From a virus, in IMG/VR virus record IMGVR_UViG_3300028837_002886, positions 62,001 to 126,000 of that record: a stretch of 64,000 bases of DNA. One strand, 5' to 3'. The notes under the pieces are model-generated. The model had not been told where the DNA came from and did no database searches. It was given only the letters and a program-made list of their open reading frames with translations. A program made the translations under genes and the position numbers. Positions 38,300 through 45,662 of the stretch are shown here, one piece after another (within the stretch, counting starts at the first letter, position 1; every line of letters begins with the position of its first letter).

Positions 38300-38457
38300 T
38301 TTTTATTGGGTGGCTCTTCCGCGGCCCTCAAATCTTCCAATTGTTGAAGTGCCTGGCCGTCATATTTAGCAAACAGGTGATATATTAGTTCCAGATTTTT
38401 GTTGGCTTTTTTCAGCTCCAGCAGTATCCCCTTGAGTAGTTCATTATTGTCTGGCAT
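38296..38457 (-). CDS. small helical protein
   Basis: A 53-residue protein, MPDNNELLKGILLELKKANK through LEDLRAAEEPPNKK, predicted as an amphipathic coiled helix. ATG overlaps the upstream TAA. Confidence 0.55.
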   Translation of the reverse strand: MPDNNELLKGILLELKKANKNLELIYHLFAKYDGQALQQLEDLRAAEEPPNKK

Positions 38458-38915
38458 TACAACCTCGCCACAAACTCATTCAAATGAGCCACGCACTTTT
38501 GTAATATTTTATTGGTTTCTTCAGCTATAACGGGCTGTAGATCCGAATATTCCCCGACAATCAAATCGGCCGTCTTGGCGATAAGAGCGCCGAGCCTGTG
38601 AATGTTTGTGTAGTTGCCTTTGTCGTTTATGGTCTTGCTGGTGACAGTTACCTCTTCTTCGTTGGGATATACACTCGCCTGGGTTACTGGATGTGCATAT
38701 TCAATTTTGCCCGCCATATCCTCTTTTAAGACTTCAAGTTTTTCCATCACCTCTTTCATCTGCCTGCCGGCTTCTTCCTTGATGAGTTCAATGGCTTCGG
38801 CTTTGGTTATGGTTTGGGGCTCTTCCGAGTCGGGGGCGTTTTTTATGACAGGCTTTTCGAAGCCCTTGTCTAATATACGACCCTCTATCTCAAGTTGTTT
38901 GAGTTCATCACTCAT
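38457..38915 (-). CDS. acidic coiled-coil protein
   Basis: A 152-residue acidic protein. The centre (AEAIELIKEEAGRQMKEVME, then KLEVLKEDM) is coiled coil. The C-terminal part is helical (HRLGALIAKTADLIVGEY). Coupled to neighbours on both sides. Unknown. Confidence 0.6.
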   Translation of the reverse strand: MSDELKQLEIEGRILDKGFEKPVIKNAPDSEEPQTITKAEAIELIKEEAGRQMKEVMEKLEVLKEDMAGKIEYAHPVTQASVYPNEEEVTVTSKTINDKGNYTNIHRLGALIAKTADLIVGEYSDLQPVIAEETNKILQKCVAHLNEFVARL

Positions 38916-39169
38916 TATTCATCGTCCTCTACGTTAAAGTTATTGTCCATCTCTTCGAATACTTCATAAAACTCGTGAATGTCATCAAGAGTGACGCCCT
39001 TTTTAAACAGGCTATAGCCGTACTTAAGTAAGCTTACGCGCCAACCTGTTTCGTCAGAAGTGATTTTGAACTCTTCAGTGATCTGCTCATTGATGTCTTT
39101 TCTCTCTTGAATGAGAGCACTCACGGCGTTAAAACACTTCTTTACTGCCTTTTTTTGTGTTTTATCCAT
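38915..39169 (-). CDS. small helical protein, possibly DsbA-like
   Basis: An 84-residue protein from MDKTQKKA (AAGGAG six bases upstream; the 10-codon extension is rejected). The order of helices (ALIQERKDINEQITEEFKI, then GWRVSLLKYGYSLFKKG, then DDIHEFYEVFEE) resembles T4 DsbA-type double-strand DNA-binding proteins used in late transcription. Resemblance is weak; treat as a suggestion. Confidence 0.5.
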   Translation of the reverse strand: MDKTQKKAVKKCFNAVSALIQERKDINEQITEEFKITSDETGWRVSLLKYGYSLFKKGVTLDDIHEFYEVFEEMDNNFNVEDDE

Positions 39170-39200
39170 TGTTATCTCCTTGTTAATCTTATATTTCACC

Positions 39201-39554
39201 TTACAATTTGGTCATCCTGATTTCCGGATTGTCCGTAAACACTCCAGCAACAATTCCCGTCTTAAGCTTAAAATTATTTCTTTTTATTGTCTTATACGTA
39301 TTACTCAATCCTTTTTCGGTACCGCTAACCGACACACTTTCAGGCCCGAACTCCAATCTCATAAAAGTGCGATCAGATGCCCTATATGTATATATGACTT
39401 GGCCGTTCAAAAGCCAGGAGTCAACTGACATCAGAATATATTTTTTAGCAGGCTCGCTAAGCTTTACGAGAAAGTTTTCTACGCCTGCGCCGGAGCGCCA
39501 CACGTGGCGGACGATATCGCCTTTTTTAAGATTGTCTAGCTCTTTGGCTGTCAT
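39201..39554 (-). CDS. tandem-duplicate unit, protein A2 (KKGD type)
   Basis: A 117-residue beta-rich protein: ELDNLKKGDIVRHVWRSGAG, GQVIYTYRASDRTF, and LKTGIVAGVFTDNPEIRM. Paralogue of 40100-40447, which has the same three segments. Unknown function. Confidence 0.6.
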   Translation of the reverse strand: MTAKELDNLKKGDIVRHVWRSGAGVENFLVKLSEPAKKYILMSVDSWLLNGQVIYTYRASDRTFMRLEFGPESVSVSGTEKGLSNTYKTIKRNNFKLKTGIVAGVFTDNPEIRMTKL

Positions 39555-39751
39555 TTAGGCGCCACCTTGTCGGTTACTATAACAGGAGGTCCCTCGATAT
39601 GGATACGCATATACTCATACGCAGCTTGATATTCCCTGTTCTTGTACGGTTTCTTTTTGCGTACTCTTTTTTCTAGATTAAGTATTTGTCCGCCTTTGTA
39701 GTTCTTGAGTTGTTTTTCTGCTCTTTTTTGTATCAACTCTCGTCTATTCAT
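39551..39751 (-). CDS. small basic protein
   Basis: A 66-residue basic protein from MNRRELIQKRAEKQLKN, whose ATG overlaps the upstream TGA. C terminus IEGPPVIVTDKVAPK. It separates the two copies of the A/B duplication. Confidence 0.55.
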   Translation of the reverse strand: MNRRELIQKRAEKQLKNYKGGQILNLEKRVRKKKPYKNREYQAAYEYMRIHIEGPPVIVTDKVAPK

Positions 39752-40092
39752 GGTAAATTCCAACTTACATTGACATCATCGGCGGTGAAAACACTAGTTA
39801 ACATGCCGATCTTAGATTTTCGAAAATCTTCTGGCTCAATAGAATAAAATTTTTCCGAGGACTCATCGAAAGGTATAGGTAATTTCGGATCTACGTCATA
39901 CCTCAGGTTAATATGTTTCGGCTTACGATATGTTTGGGACAGAGAGACGCCGGTATAATATAAAAAATATGATTCGCCTCGTTTTGACGAAAGACTAACG
40001 CGGTCTTTGCGCATGATGCCGAAATTTTCACCGGCTGCGTCAAATGCGAAATACGCTCCCTTGGGTGCATCTACTATTTCTTTTACGGTCAT
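39748..40092 (-). CDS. tandem-duplicate unit, protein B2
   Basis: A 114-residue protein from MTVKEIVDAPKGAYFAFDAA. Paralogue of 40447-40767 (MTIKQIQDTPDGSFLTFNYK; both have GIMRK or AIMRK, YTGV or YVGL, and a YSxxPxxFxxxK end). The longer in-frame extension overlaps the upstream gene and is not favoured. Confidence 0.6.
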   Translation of the reverse strand: MTVKEIVDAPKGAYFAFDAAGENFGIMRKDRVSLSSKRGESYFLYYTGVSLSQTYRKPKHINLRYDVDPKLPIPFDESSEKFYSIEPEDFRKSKIGMLTSVFTADDVNVSWNLP

Positions 40093-40099
40093 TTTAACA

Positions 40100-40447
40100 T
40101 TACCATTTTTCGATCTTCGGGTTGTCTCTGAAAATTTTAACAATTGTTTTCATTTCGAATGAAGAAACCTCGACGGCCGATATCTTGTGAAGCCGGTCTA
40201 AATCGTCCGATTCTTTTTCGATTGAGATAATTTCAAAGTCGCCATAAGCGACAGTCGCGAGTCGCCCCTCCTCTGTTCTAAACCTGTATATTACTCGACC
40301 CTGCAGGGTCCACATCTTCGGGATTTCTTTCCATTTAGCAGATTCATCTAGCTTTATTATGTATTCGTCAACACCCAATGCTGGCACTAGCCATTTATAG
40401 AATATCATATCATTCTTTTTGAGCTTTTCTATTTCTATCTCGGTCAT
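40100..40447 (-). CDS. tandem-duplicate unit, protein A1 (KKND type)
   Basis: A 115-residue protein: IEKLKKNDMIFYKWLVPALG, GRVIYRFRTEEGRL, and MKTIVKIFRDNPKIEKW. Paralogue of 39201-39554. ATG overlaps the upstream TAA by one base. Confidence 0.6.
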   Translation of the reverse strand: MTEIEIEKLKKNDMIFYKWLVPALGVDEYIIKLDESAKWKEIPKMWTLQGRVIYRFRTEEGRLATVAYGDFEIISIEKESDDLDRLHKISAVEVSSFEMKTIVKIFRDNPKIEKW

Positions 40448-40767
40448 TACAATAGTTTACCGGTCAAAAAGAGAGTTTTTACAATTTGAGATTTGTTCCT
40501 GCTAAACGCATTTGGATCAACCGAATAGTTTTTAGCGCTACCCAAGTTGACTTCAATAGTATAATATTTAGGAAAAATTAAGTGTGGATCGGGACCATAT
40601 GACGCTCTTGGAACTCTGACCCAGAGGCCAACGTATTCTAGCTGATACCCTTCGGCCTGCTTTTTGTATTCGAACCCCTTTTTGCGCATTATGGCAATAT
40701 TCTCATCTTTATAATTGAATGTGAGAAATGAGCCATCGGGGGTATCTTGTATTTGTTTTATAGTCAT
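40447..40767 (-). CDS. tandem-duplicate unit, protein B1
   Basis: A 106-residue protein, MTIKQIQDTPDGSFLTFNYK with later VDPNAFSRNKSQIVKTLFL. Paralogue of 39748-40092, directly following the DUF115-like gene. Confidence 0.6.
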   Translation of the reverse strand: MTIKQIQDTPDGSFLTFNYKDENIAIMRKKGFEYKKQAEGYQLEYVGLWVRVPRASYGPDPHLIFPKYYTIEVNLGSAKNYSVDPNAFSRNKSQIVKTLFLTGKLL

Positions 40768-41391
40768 TTAGATATCCAGATGGGGTAATACATTCTGTCT
40801 TACCAATAAACTCCTTGGACTATGGCCTACAAACACTCTGTTTTTTAAACCCTCAAACCTTCTGAATTCATTTATCAATTCCCGACCGAACCACTTTTGT
40901 TTATTGGCCTTGAAGTGAGACGGTGTCTCTACCTTCTGCCAGTATGAATACCATCGGTCTACGTATAGATCCTGTCCTAATAAAACAATCTTTTCAAAAC
41001 CCATCCACAGAGCCAACTCGGTAGCATATATGGCAGAACTCCCGGCCCTGCGCAATCCTTCCGGACCGAAAAGTCTATTATCTCCCACAGGAAGTCTCTT
41101 GACTCTTATCCATTTGTACTTGCTGAACTTTGGTAGCGGCGCAAAGTCCATCAAGTTGTAAATATTTTCTTCGTTACCGTTTCTGTCCCAGATCCAATAG
41201 TAGTCAGTCCAAAACGGGATATGAAATACTGATTTATTATAAGAGATGGTGTACTGATCTCTAATTTTGTTCCAATCAAAATCTCTTAATGACGCACCGG
41301 TACCGACGATATAAACCGTTTTTCCTACGTGTTTATCTTTAAAATCTTCGAATTTCAGATTTTCGTTTAAATGCTTTTGCCTTAGCTCCAT
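40768..41391 (-). CDS. DUF115/MptE-like or GT42-like Rossmann protein
   Basis: A 207-residue protein with a nucleotide-binding start TVYIVGTGASLRDFDWNKI and a second glycine/serine segment AGSSAIYATELALWMGFEKI followed by VLLGQDL. The pattern fits DUF115/6-hydroxymethylpterin pyrophosphokinase MptE-like proteins, a group that includes flagellin-glycosylation factors; the GTGASL start also recalls GT42 sialyltransferases. Together with the CMP-sugar synthetase-like gene at 3062 this hints at sugar transfer. Substrate unknown. Confidence 0.55.
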   Translation of the reverse strand: MELRQKHLNENLKFEDFKDKHVGKTVYIVGTGASLRDFDWNKIRDQYTISYNKSVFHIPFWTDYYWIWDRNGNEENIYNLMDFAPLPKFSKYKWIRVKRLPVGDNRLFGPEGLRRAGSSAIYATELALWMGFEKIVLLGQDLYVDRWYSYWQKVETPSHFKANKQKWFGRELINEFRRFEGLKNRVFVGHSPRSLLVRQNVLPHLDI

Positions 41392-41394
41392 TTA

Positions 41395-41694
41395 TCATTT
41401 TTCCTCTTCGAAAATTGCCGCGAGCGTGAACCTTTTGTATTTATCGTGGAAGCCTTTCGGGGCTTTATCCTTAACAATCTCTTCGATATCCTTTTCTGTG
41501 CCCGCGGTCTTCCGCTTGCTCCCCCAACCGGACATTGGCGCGTTTGGGTCCCATTTAAAACCGGCCTTGAAGCCGGCGTACATGATACGTGTCAGCGCTA
41601 CAGGATTTCTGTCGGATATCTTGGCTAAAAAGAAACGTTTATAATCCACACCAACCCGGGCGCCTTCTGAGTAATAGTAATACCTGTATCCCAT
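41395..41694 (-). CDS. hypothetical protein
   Basis: A 99-residue basic protein (MGYRYYYYSEGARVG start; YKRFFLAKISDRNP; FKAGFKWDPNAPMSGWG). TAATG overlap with the upstream stop. Unknown. Confidence 0.55.
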   Translation of the reverse strand: MGYRYYYYSEGARVGVDYKRFFLAKISDRNPVALTRIMYAGFKAGFKWDPNAPMSGWGSKRKTAGTEKDIEEIVKDKAPKGFHDKYKRFTLAAIFEEEK

Positions 41695-41885
41695 TAGATT
41701 TCCGACACGACGCTCAGCTGCTCCACGGTCATTTCATCTACCAATAACTCGTCGCTTTCGTAGTGAAACTTCTTGATGTGTCCTGTGAGCGTGAATTTTG
41801 GATTTTTATAAAGCGTGACCCACTTGTCATCCTTTTTGGTGCGGATTACAACTTCATTGTTTATCATTTCTAACTTGGTTTCCAT
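41694..41885 (-). CDS. small beta-rich protein
   Basis: A 63-residue protein: METKLEMINNEVVIRTKKDD, then KWVTLYKNPKFTL and an acidic helix end. TGTATATAAAGGAG lies inside the upstream gene. Similar plan to the next gene (MNDITVKLINQEIVKVSAV). Confidence 0.55.
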   Translation of the reverse strand: METKLEMINNEVVIRTKKDDKWVTLYKNPKFTLTGHIKKFHYESDELLVDEMTVEQLSVVSEI

Positions 41886-41888
41886 TTT

Positions 41889-42068
41889 TTATTTATCCCC
41901 TGAATCAGACGGAGTCTCCTTTATATACAGAAAAGTGTGTGGAGAAAAGTGAAAGATCTCACCGAGATGATTTTCTATCGATACAATATTATCCTTGTTA
42001 TCGACGGACTTGACTGCCGAAACTTTGACAATCTCTTGATTGATCAGCTTAACCGTGATATCATTCAT
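41889..42068 (-). CDS. small beta-rich protein
   Basis: A 59-residue protein, MNDITVKLINQEIVKVSAVK to SDSGDK, with alternating beta pattern. ATG overlaps the upstream TAA. Unknown. Confidence 0.55.
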   Translation of the reverse strand: MNDITVKLINQEIVKVSAVKSVDNKDNIVSIENHLGEIFHFSPHTFLYIKETPSDSGDK

Positions 42069-42283
42069 TATACTTTCCTATCGGTAAATTCAATCTCGAT
42101 ACAAATCTTCACACGAGCCTCGATACTGTTTGCGATGAGATGCTCTAGATTTTTCCTTTCCCACATCAAGTATTGAGCCATCTTCTTTCTCACGAACATT
42201 TCAGCAGGCCCAATTTCATCGAACTTATGTTCCTCCGTCAGCTTCGCCGCCTTTTTCATTAATTGTTCTTTTTCTTTTATCAT
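42068..42283 (-). CDS. helical mini-protein
   Basis: A 71-residue protein: KEQLMKKAAKLTEEHKFDEI, then helical EMFVRKKMAQYLMW and end VKICIEIEFTDRKV. The first residues resemble the AKxLL tag loosely. GGAG precedes the ATG; overlaps the upstream gene by 59 bases in another frame. Confidence 0.55.
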   Translation of the reverse strand: MIKEKEQLMKKAAKLTEEHKFDEIGPAEMFVRKKMAQYLMWERKNLEHLIANSIEARVKICIEIEFTDRKV

Positions 42284-42557
42284 TATTATCTCCAGCGTAT
42301 AAAGGTTTATTTAAGATAAGCATATCGTGATCGGCAGTAAACAGATAATGGCCGCTGCCGATGCGCTCGCATTTGTATGTTAACAAAATCATGTTGAGCA
42401 GATCGCGCGCGTCTTCCACATACGATTTGTCGCCTCTCTGAAAGTAAGTTGTCAGGTTGAGAGAGACAACCTCGAGCATATCTTTGATCGTAAAATCAAA
42501 GAGTTCGCTTTCTCTTGGACCCAGTAAATCAGGGATGTTTCCCTTATTTGAGGTCAT
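42225..42557 (-). CDS. hypothetical protein
   Basis: A 110-residue protein, using the ATG of MTSNKGNIPD; ATG or TTG starts two to five codons earlier are also possible. Helical with DMLEVVSLNLTTYFQRGD and a Lys/Arg/Glu-rich C terminus. Overlaps both neighbours. Confidence 0.5.
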   Translation of the reverse strand: MTSNKGNIPDLLGPRESELFDFTIKDMLEVVSLNLTTYFQRGDKSYVEDARDLLNMILLTYKCERIGSGHYLFTADHDMLILNKPLYAGDNNDKRKRTINEKGGEADGGT

Positions 42558-43125
42558 CGCCATAACCGCCAACTTTTAACCTGTCCGCAAAATCAGGAAG
42601 GAATATCTTTATCCACTCTTTATAACACTCAACTATATTCTGTTTTGTGATAGCGTGGTCAAAGTAAATGCTGTCGAACTTGTCAGCATTATCTTGGCTA
42701 TTTTGTATCGGATATGTCGTTCCATATTCGATTGCCTCCCGACTGTCTGTTTTATATGCCTCATCTGACAACATAGTAAACAGCCATTGCCACTTCCATC
42801 GAAACAACCGCGGTAGTTTTACCATCACATCGACCCAGATGATATCTTCGTCTTCTTTTGTGTCCAACAAATCAAATGGATGATCTATTTGGAGGGATTC
42901 GGGGTTTCGTTGTTCCAACCTGTTCAGATATCTATTGATCCTGCGGTGGAATTTGCGTTCTTTCTTGGCTTGAGTAAGATTGTCGCAGGCTATAAGTTCA
43001 ACTCTTCTTCTTGCCACTTTGCCCGTCTTCTTTTTTTCCTCCTCCCAGCTCGCGAATGCTTGTTCCAGGCCCTCGCGAAGTGTCGACTTGTCTTTTTTCA
43101 GACTCTTTTTGATGGCCCCGGCCAT
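42544..43125 (-). CDS. hypothetical protein
   Basis: A 193-residue protein: basic helical first third (KKSLKKDKSTLREGLEQAFA), then IIWVDVMVKLPRLFRWKWQW. AGGAGG five bases before the ATG. Its first 43 codons overlap the end of the upstream gene in another frame. Unknown. Confidence 0.6.
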   Translation of the reverse strand: MAGAIKKSLKKDKSTLREGLEQAFASWEEEKKKTGKVARRRVELIACDNLTQAKKERKFHRRINRYLNRLEQRNPESLQIDHPFDLLDTKEDEDIIWVDVMVKLPRLFRWKWQWLFTMLSDEAYKTDSREAIEYGTTYPIQNSQDNADKFDSIYFDHAITKQNIVECYKEWIKIFLPDFADRLKVGGYGDDLK

Positions 43126-43276
43126 TCTTTCCTCCTATACGAATTTGTTTTTTACCCCGTCTTGGAGGTAGATTTTCCATGACATGTTTTCGAAAAGTTT
43201 CGCACATCACATAATGATCGCTTAACTCTTCTTCACTTAAGAAAATCGCTCCACAAACACAAACATACTGTTCCAT
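42998..43276 (-). CDS. zinc-finger mini-protein with long out-of-frame overlap
   Basis: A 92-residue protein from MEQYVCVCGAIFLSEEEL (CxC plus later YVMCETF, a C2-type finger start), with a very basic, Gly/Lys-rich C-terminal tail. The tail overlaps the next gene by 128 bases. A CATATATA element lies about 10 bases before the ATG. Confidence 0.55.
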   Translation of the reverse strand: MEQYVCVCGAIFLSEEELSDHYVMCETFRKHVMENLPPRRGKKQIRIGGKNGRGHQKESEKRQVDTSRGPGTSIRELGGGKKEDGQSGKKKS

Positions 43277-43285
43277 TTCCTGTAG

Positions 43286-43312
43286 TATATATGTCTCTAC
43301 AGCAAAGATAAT
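43286..43312. promoter_or_regulatory. divergent control region with CATATATA and AAAGATAAT
   Basis: Minus strand: ACATATATA (43286-43293) facing the zinc-finger gene. Plus strand: AAAGATAAT (43304-43312) facing the second plus-strand cassette, followed by GGAGG and ATG at 43329. Confidence 0.5.
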
Positions 43313-43328
43313 GCCTGGAGGCGACAAT

Positions 43329-43601
43329 ATGCCAGAGAAGAAGGGCTTTTTTAATGATATAGGTAAGCAAATAGTTATTATAATTATATCCCTCCTAATA
43401 GGCGGCTCTATTACTTTTGTTGCCAACTCCATGAATCTATCTCGGAAGAACCGTGAGAGCATACTTATAATAGAGGAACACATGGCGACTATTGAGTCAG
43501 AGATGATAAAGACCGGTGCCGCGGCATCGCTCAATGCCTCGGAAGCTCAAAAGATACGCATTGATGTTGCTAAAATAAAAGGTTACTTAGGGATGGACTA
43601 A
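43329..43601 (+). CDS. single-TM membrane protein
   Basis: A 90-residue protein from MPEKKGFFND (GGAGG seven bases upstream; an ATG six codons earlier has no site). TM span near residues 12-32 (QIVIIIISLLIGGSITFV) followed by a coiled helix. Spanin- or holin-accessory-like size, not assigned. First gene of the second plus-strand cassette. Confidence 0.6.
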   Translation: MPEKKGFFNDIGKQIVIIIISLLIGGSITFVANSMNLSRKNRESILIIEEHMATIESEMIKTGAAASLNASEAQKIRIDVAKIKGYLGMD

Positions 43602-44002
43602 TGAAGAAATTAATTCTCGCGTTGTTAATGTTTATTTTTGTATGTATGCCGCTGTTTGCAGAAGTTGATCTTGTCGAATATTTGGATGAATTCGGCATAG
43701 AGGTGCAAGAGTGGTTTGCTGTCGAAGGTCTTAATGTTATATACATCGCGGCAAAACTAGGACCTAACGCAAACGACGTAGCCAACAGCACTGTGTATAT
43801 CATGAACGCCCTTTCGTATCTAGATGAATATCAGAACTATGGCGTTGTTTTGGCCGACAGACCATGTGCATTGGAGATTGAGTTTGATAATGGGGTCCTG
43901 AGGGCGCTTCGAGAGGCTAAAACCGCTGAGGAGAAGTTGGATATAATACTTGAGTTTTCTCAACCCTATTACATGGACCAACAAAAACAAATGCTATGGT
44001 AA
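43601..44002 (+). CDS. secreted protein with Sec signal peptide
   Basis: A 133-residue protein with signal peptide KKLILALLMFIFVCMPLFA and likely cleavage before EVDL. Acidic mature domain (ALSYLDEYQNYG). Leader closely resembles those at 28319 and 63275. TAATG overlap at the start. Confidence 0.65.
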   Translation: MKKLILALLMFIFVCMPLFAEVDLVEYLDEFGIEVQEWFAVEGLNVIYIAAKLGPNANDVANSTVYIMNALSYLDEYQNYGVVLADRPCALEIEFDNGVLRALREAKTAEEKLDIILEFSQPYYMDQQKQMLW

Positions 44003-44376
44003 TATATAATTATTCTATATTCGACAAAGTCAAACGTGGAGATGTGATTTATATCTTCGAAGTGGCTTTCGCCGGAGAATTCGAGCTGGATCATTATGAA
44101 GAAGATGAAGAAATACCTGTTCTTACTGGCATAATAGTAGCAACGGAAAATGGCAAAAAGGACGGCACATTAACCGGGTACAAATTTGAAACTGGAGACG
44201 TGATAGATCCTAGCAAAGACGATTTAGATGAAGTCAGCTTTGCTGAGTTTGAATACTTCTTCAAGGCGGACGTTGATACGGTAGATGTAAAAAAAATAGA
44301 TCTATTTAATTTCATTCAAATCAGAGATTATATTGAATTGGATTACAAGAAAGCAATAATTAAATCGATGGATTAA
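43996..44376 (+). CDS. acidic KRGD-type beta protein
   Basis: A 126-residue very acidic protein: FDKVKRGDVIYIFEVAF start of the KKGD type, and helical end YIELDYKKAIIKSMD. Overlaps the upstream gene by seven bases and meets the leftward gene tail to tail (4-base overlap). Confidence 0.55.
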   Translation: MVIYNYSIFDKVKRGDVIYIFEVAFAGEFELDHYEEDEEIPVLTGIIVATENGKKDGTLTGYKFETGDVIDPSKDDLDEVSFAEFEYFFKADVDTVDVKKIDLFNFIQIRDYIELDYKKAIIKSMD

Positions 44377-45254
44377 ATCCTGAAATGATTATACTTCGTT
44401 AAAACCAACTCTCCCTCATCCTTATTTCTTTTTCCTTCTGTTTCCTCAAACATATAGCCAGGAAAAATAACCTTTTTCATTTTATATGAGAGAAGAATGG
44501 CTTCATCACTATTCTTAAAAGGATAGTCCGTTGCCACTATGGAGTAATACAGCTTACTGGTGTCCGTGCGACCGTCAAAAATCTCTTCGACATTGTGACA
44601 CGAATGAGCGATAGCCAGTGTCATGCTGTCTTTGACTATTACAACCGCAAAACTGTTGGCATTTTTTACTACCGCCCACGCCAGCTTGTCGTCAAACTCC
44701 AGGTCTTCCTTTATACGGCTGGTTGTCTGTTCAACAACACCCCATCGAGTCATTGTAAGATCAGTAAAAACAGGCTGCCTAATGTTAGTGGTATATACTT
44801 TCAGCAGGGGGAGGTCTTTTGTGATAAGCCTCATGGCATAGTCTTCTATTGTTGGCGCAATAATAGATTCAGGAACATTTCCGGTTTCAATAAAATAAGT
44901 AATCAATCCATTTCTGAATTCATTGTTGGTAGCGAGGCACTTGCCAGTCAAGCTCAAATTTTGAGTTTCAAGAAGCTCCTGTACAGTATCCACGTGGTCT
45001 CTTTTCACACACACAAAAGCGGCAACAGGATTTCCTAACTCGGCCACAGCAAAGGTCTGTTCCTCACCGAACTCGCTGACGATATTGGAGGCCACGTGCA
45101 TGTTAATTATATCATGATAGTTCAGCTTAGGGCCGAATCTGTGCCGTGGAGCGTCGGTGTCGTTTTCCACGTAAAGAGCGGCTGCTTGATGTTCATTCTC
45201 GCCATGTTTCAATTCAAAGGCTTTTTCGTAATTGAGAGTTAGCTTTTTGTTCAT
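44373..45254 (-). CDS. AICAR transformylase-like protein (PurH C-terminal domain), degenerate
   Basis: A 293-residue protein matching the AICAR formyltransferase domain of PurH, without the IMP cyclohydrolase part. Matching stretches: ELKHGENEHQAAALY (RYGENPHQxAAxY), LNYHDIINMHVA, ESIIAPTIEDYAMRLI, TDLTMTRWGVVEQ, DDKLAWAVVKNANSFAVVI and the terminal IFPG. The catalytic Lys-His of VKHANPCG is replaced by Glu72-Leu73 (VAELGNPVAA), and the GxGQ loop becomes LAIAHSC. Likely inactive as a transformylase or adapted to a new role, for example substrate binding. GGGGAAG precedes the ATG. Confidence 0.7.
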   Translation of the reverse strand: MNKKLTLNYEKAFELKHGENEHQAAALYVENDTDAPRHRFGPKLNYHDIINMHVASNIVSEFGEEQTFAVAELGNPVAAFVCVKRDHVDTVQELLETQNLSLTGKCLATNNEFRNGLITYFIETGNVPESIIAPTIEDYAMRLITKDLPLLKVYTTNIRQPVFTDLTMTRWGVVEQTTSRIKEDLEFDDKLAWAVVKNANSFAVVIVKDSMTLAIAHSCHNVEEIFDGRTDTSKLYYSIVATDYPFKNSDEAILLSYKMKKVIFPGYMFEETEGKRNKDEGELVLTKYNHFRI

Positions 45255-45619
45255 TATCTTCCCCTGTAGCTTTTATTGGTAATACCTATAAAATTAAGCG
45301 AGAATAGTGTGCCTAAAACAAGAGGCACAATGAGTAACGCTTTCGGATAACCAGCATAAGACGCAAAAAATGCCATGAAGAAAAATGCTAATGTCAGTAT
45401 GCTGTTTAATATTGATGACATCATGTTTAGCTCCGCTAAATCATTTGTATCGCCGAATATATATGCTATGAGCAAAAGTAAATAAAAGAAACTAAAAATC
45501 CCGGCGATTATTCCTGCTACTAATAGTGTGTGATTAAAAAAGGAGTAGTAAGCTATAAGAGAGAAAACAACAAAATGAAACACATAGAGGGCTTTTCTTT
45601 GTTTTAATTCTTTGTCCAT
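45254..45619 (-). CDS. four-TM membrane protein
   Basis: A 121-residue protein with four hydrophobic segments (about 10-30, 32-53, 70-88, 94-112) and basic ends (NKSYRGR). ATG overlaps or adjoins neighbours. Role unknown. Confidence 0.6.
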   Translation of the reverse strand: MDKELKQRKALYVFHFVVFSLIAYYSFFNHTLLVAGIIAGIFSFFYLLLLIAYIFGDTNDLAELNMMSSILNSILTLAFFFMAFFASYAGYPKALLIVPLVLGTLFSLNFIGITNKSYRGR

Positions 45620-45628
45620 ATTATCACT

Positions 45629-45658
45629 TAAAAAAGAAACCCGTGGGCGGCCACGGGT
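45629..45658 (-). terminator. rho-independent terminator after Hsp20
   Basis: Minus strand: ACCCGTGG, GC-rich loop, CCACGGGT (8-bp stem), then TTCTTTTTT. Located four bases past the Hsp20 stop. Confidence 0.85.
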
Positions 45659-45662
45659 CCTT

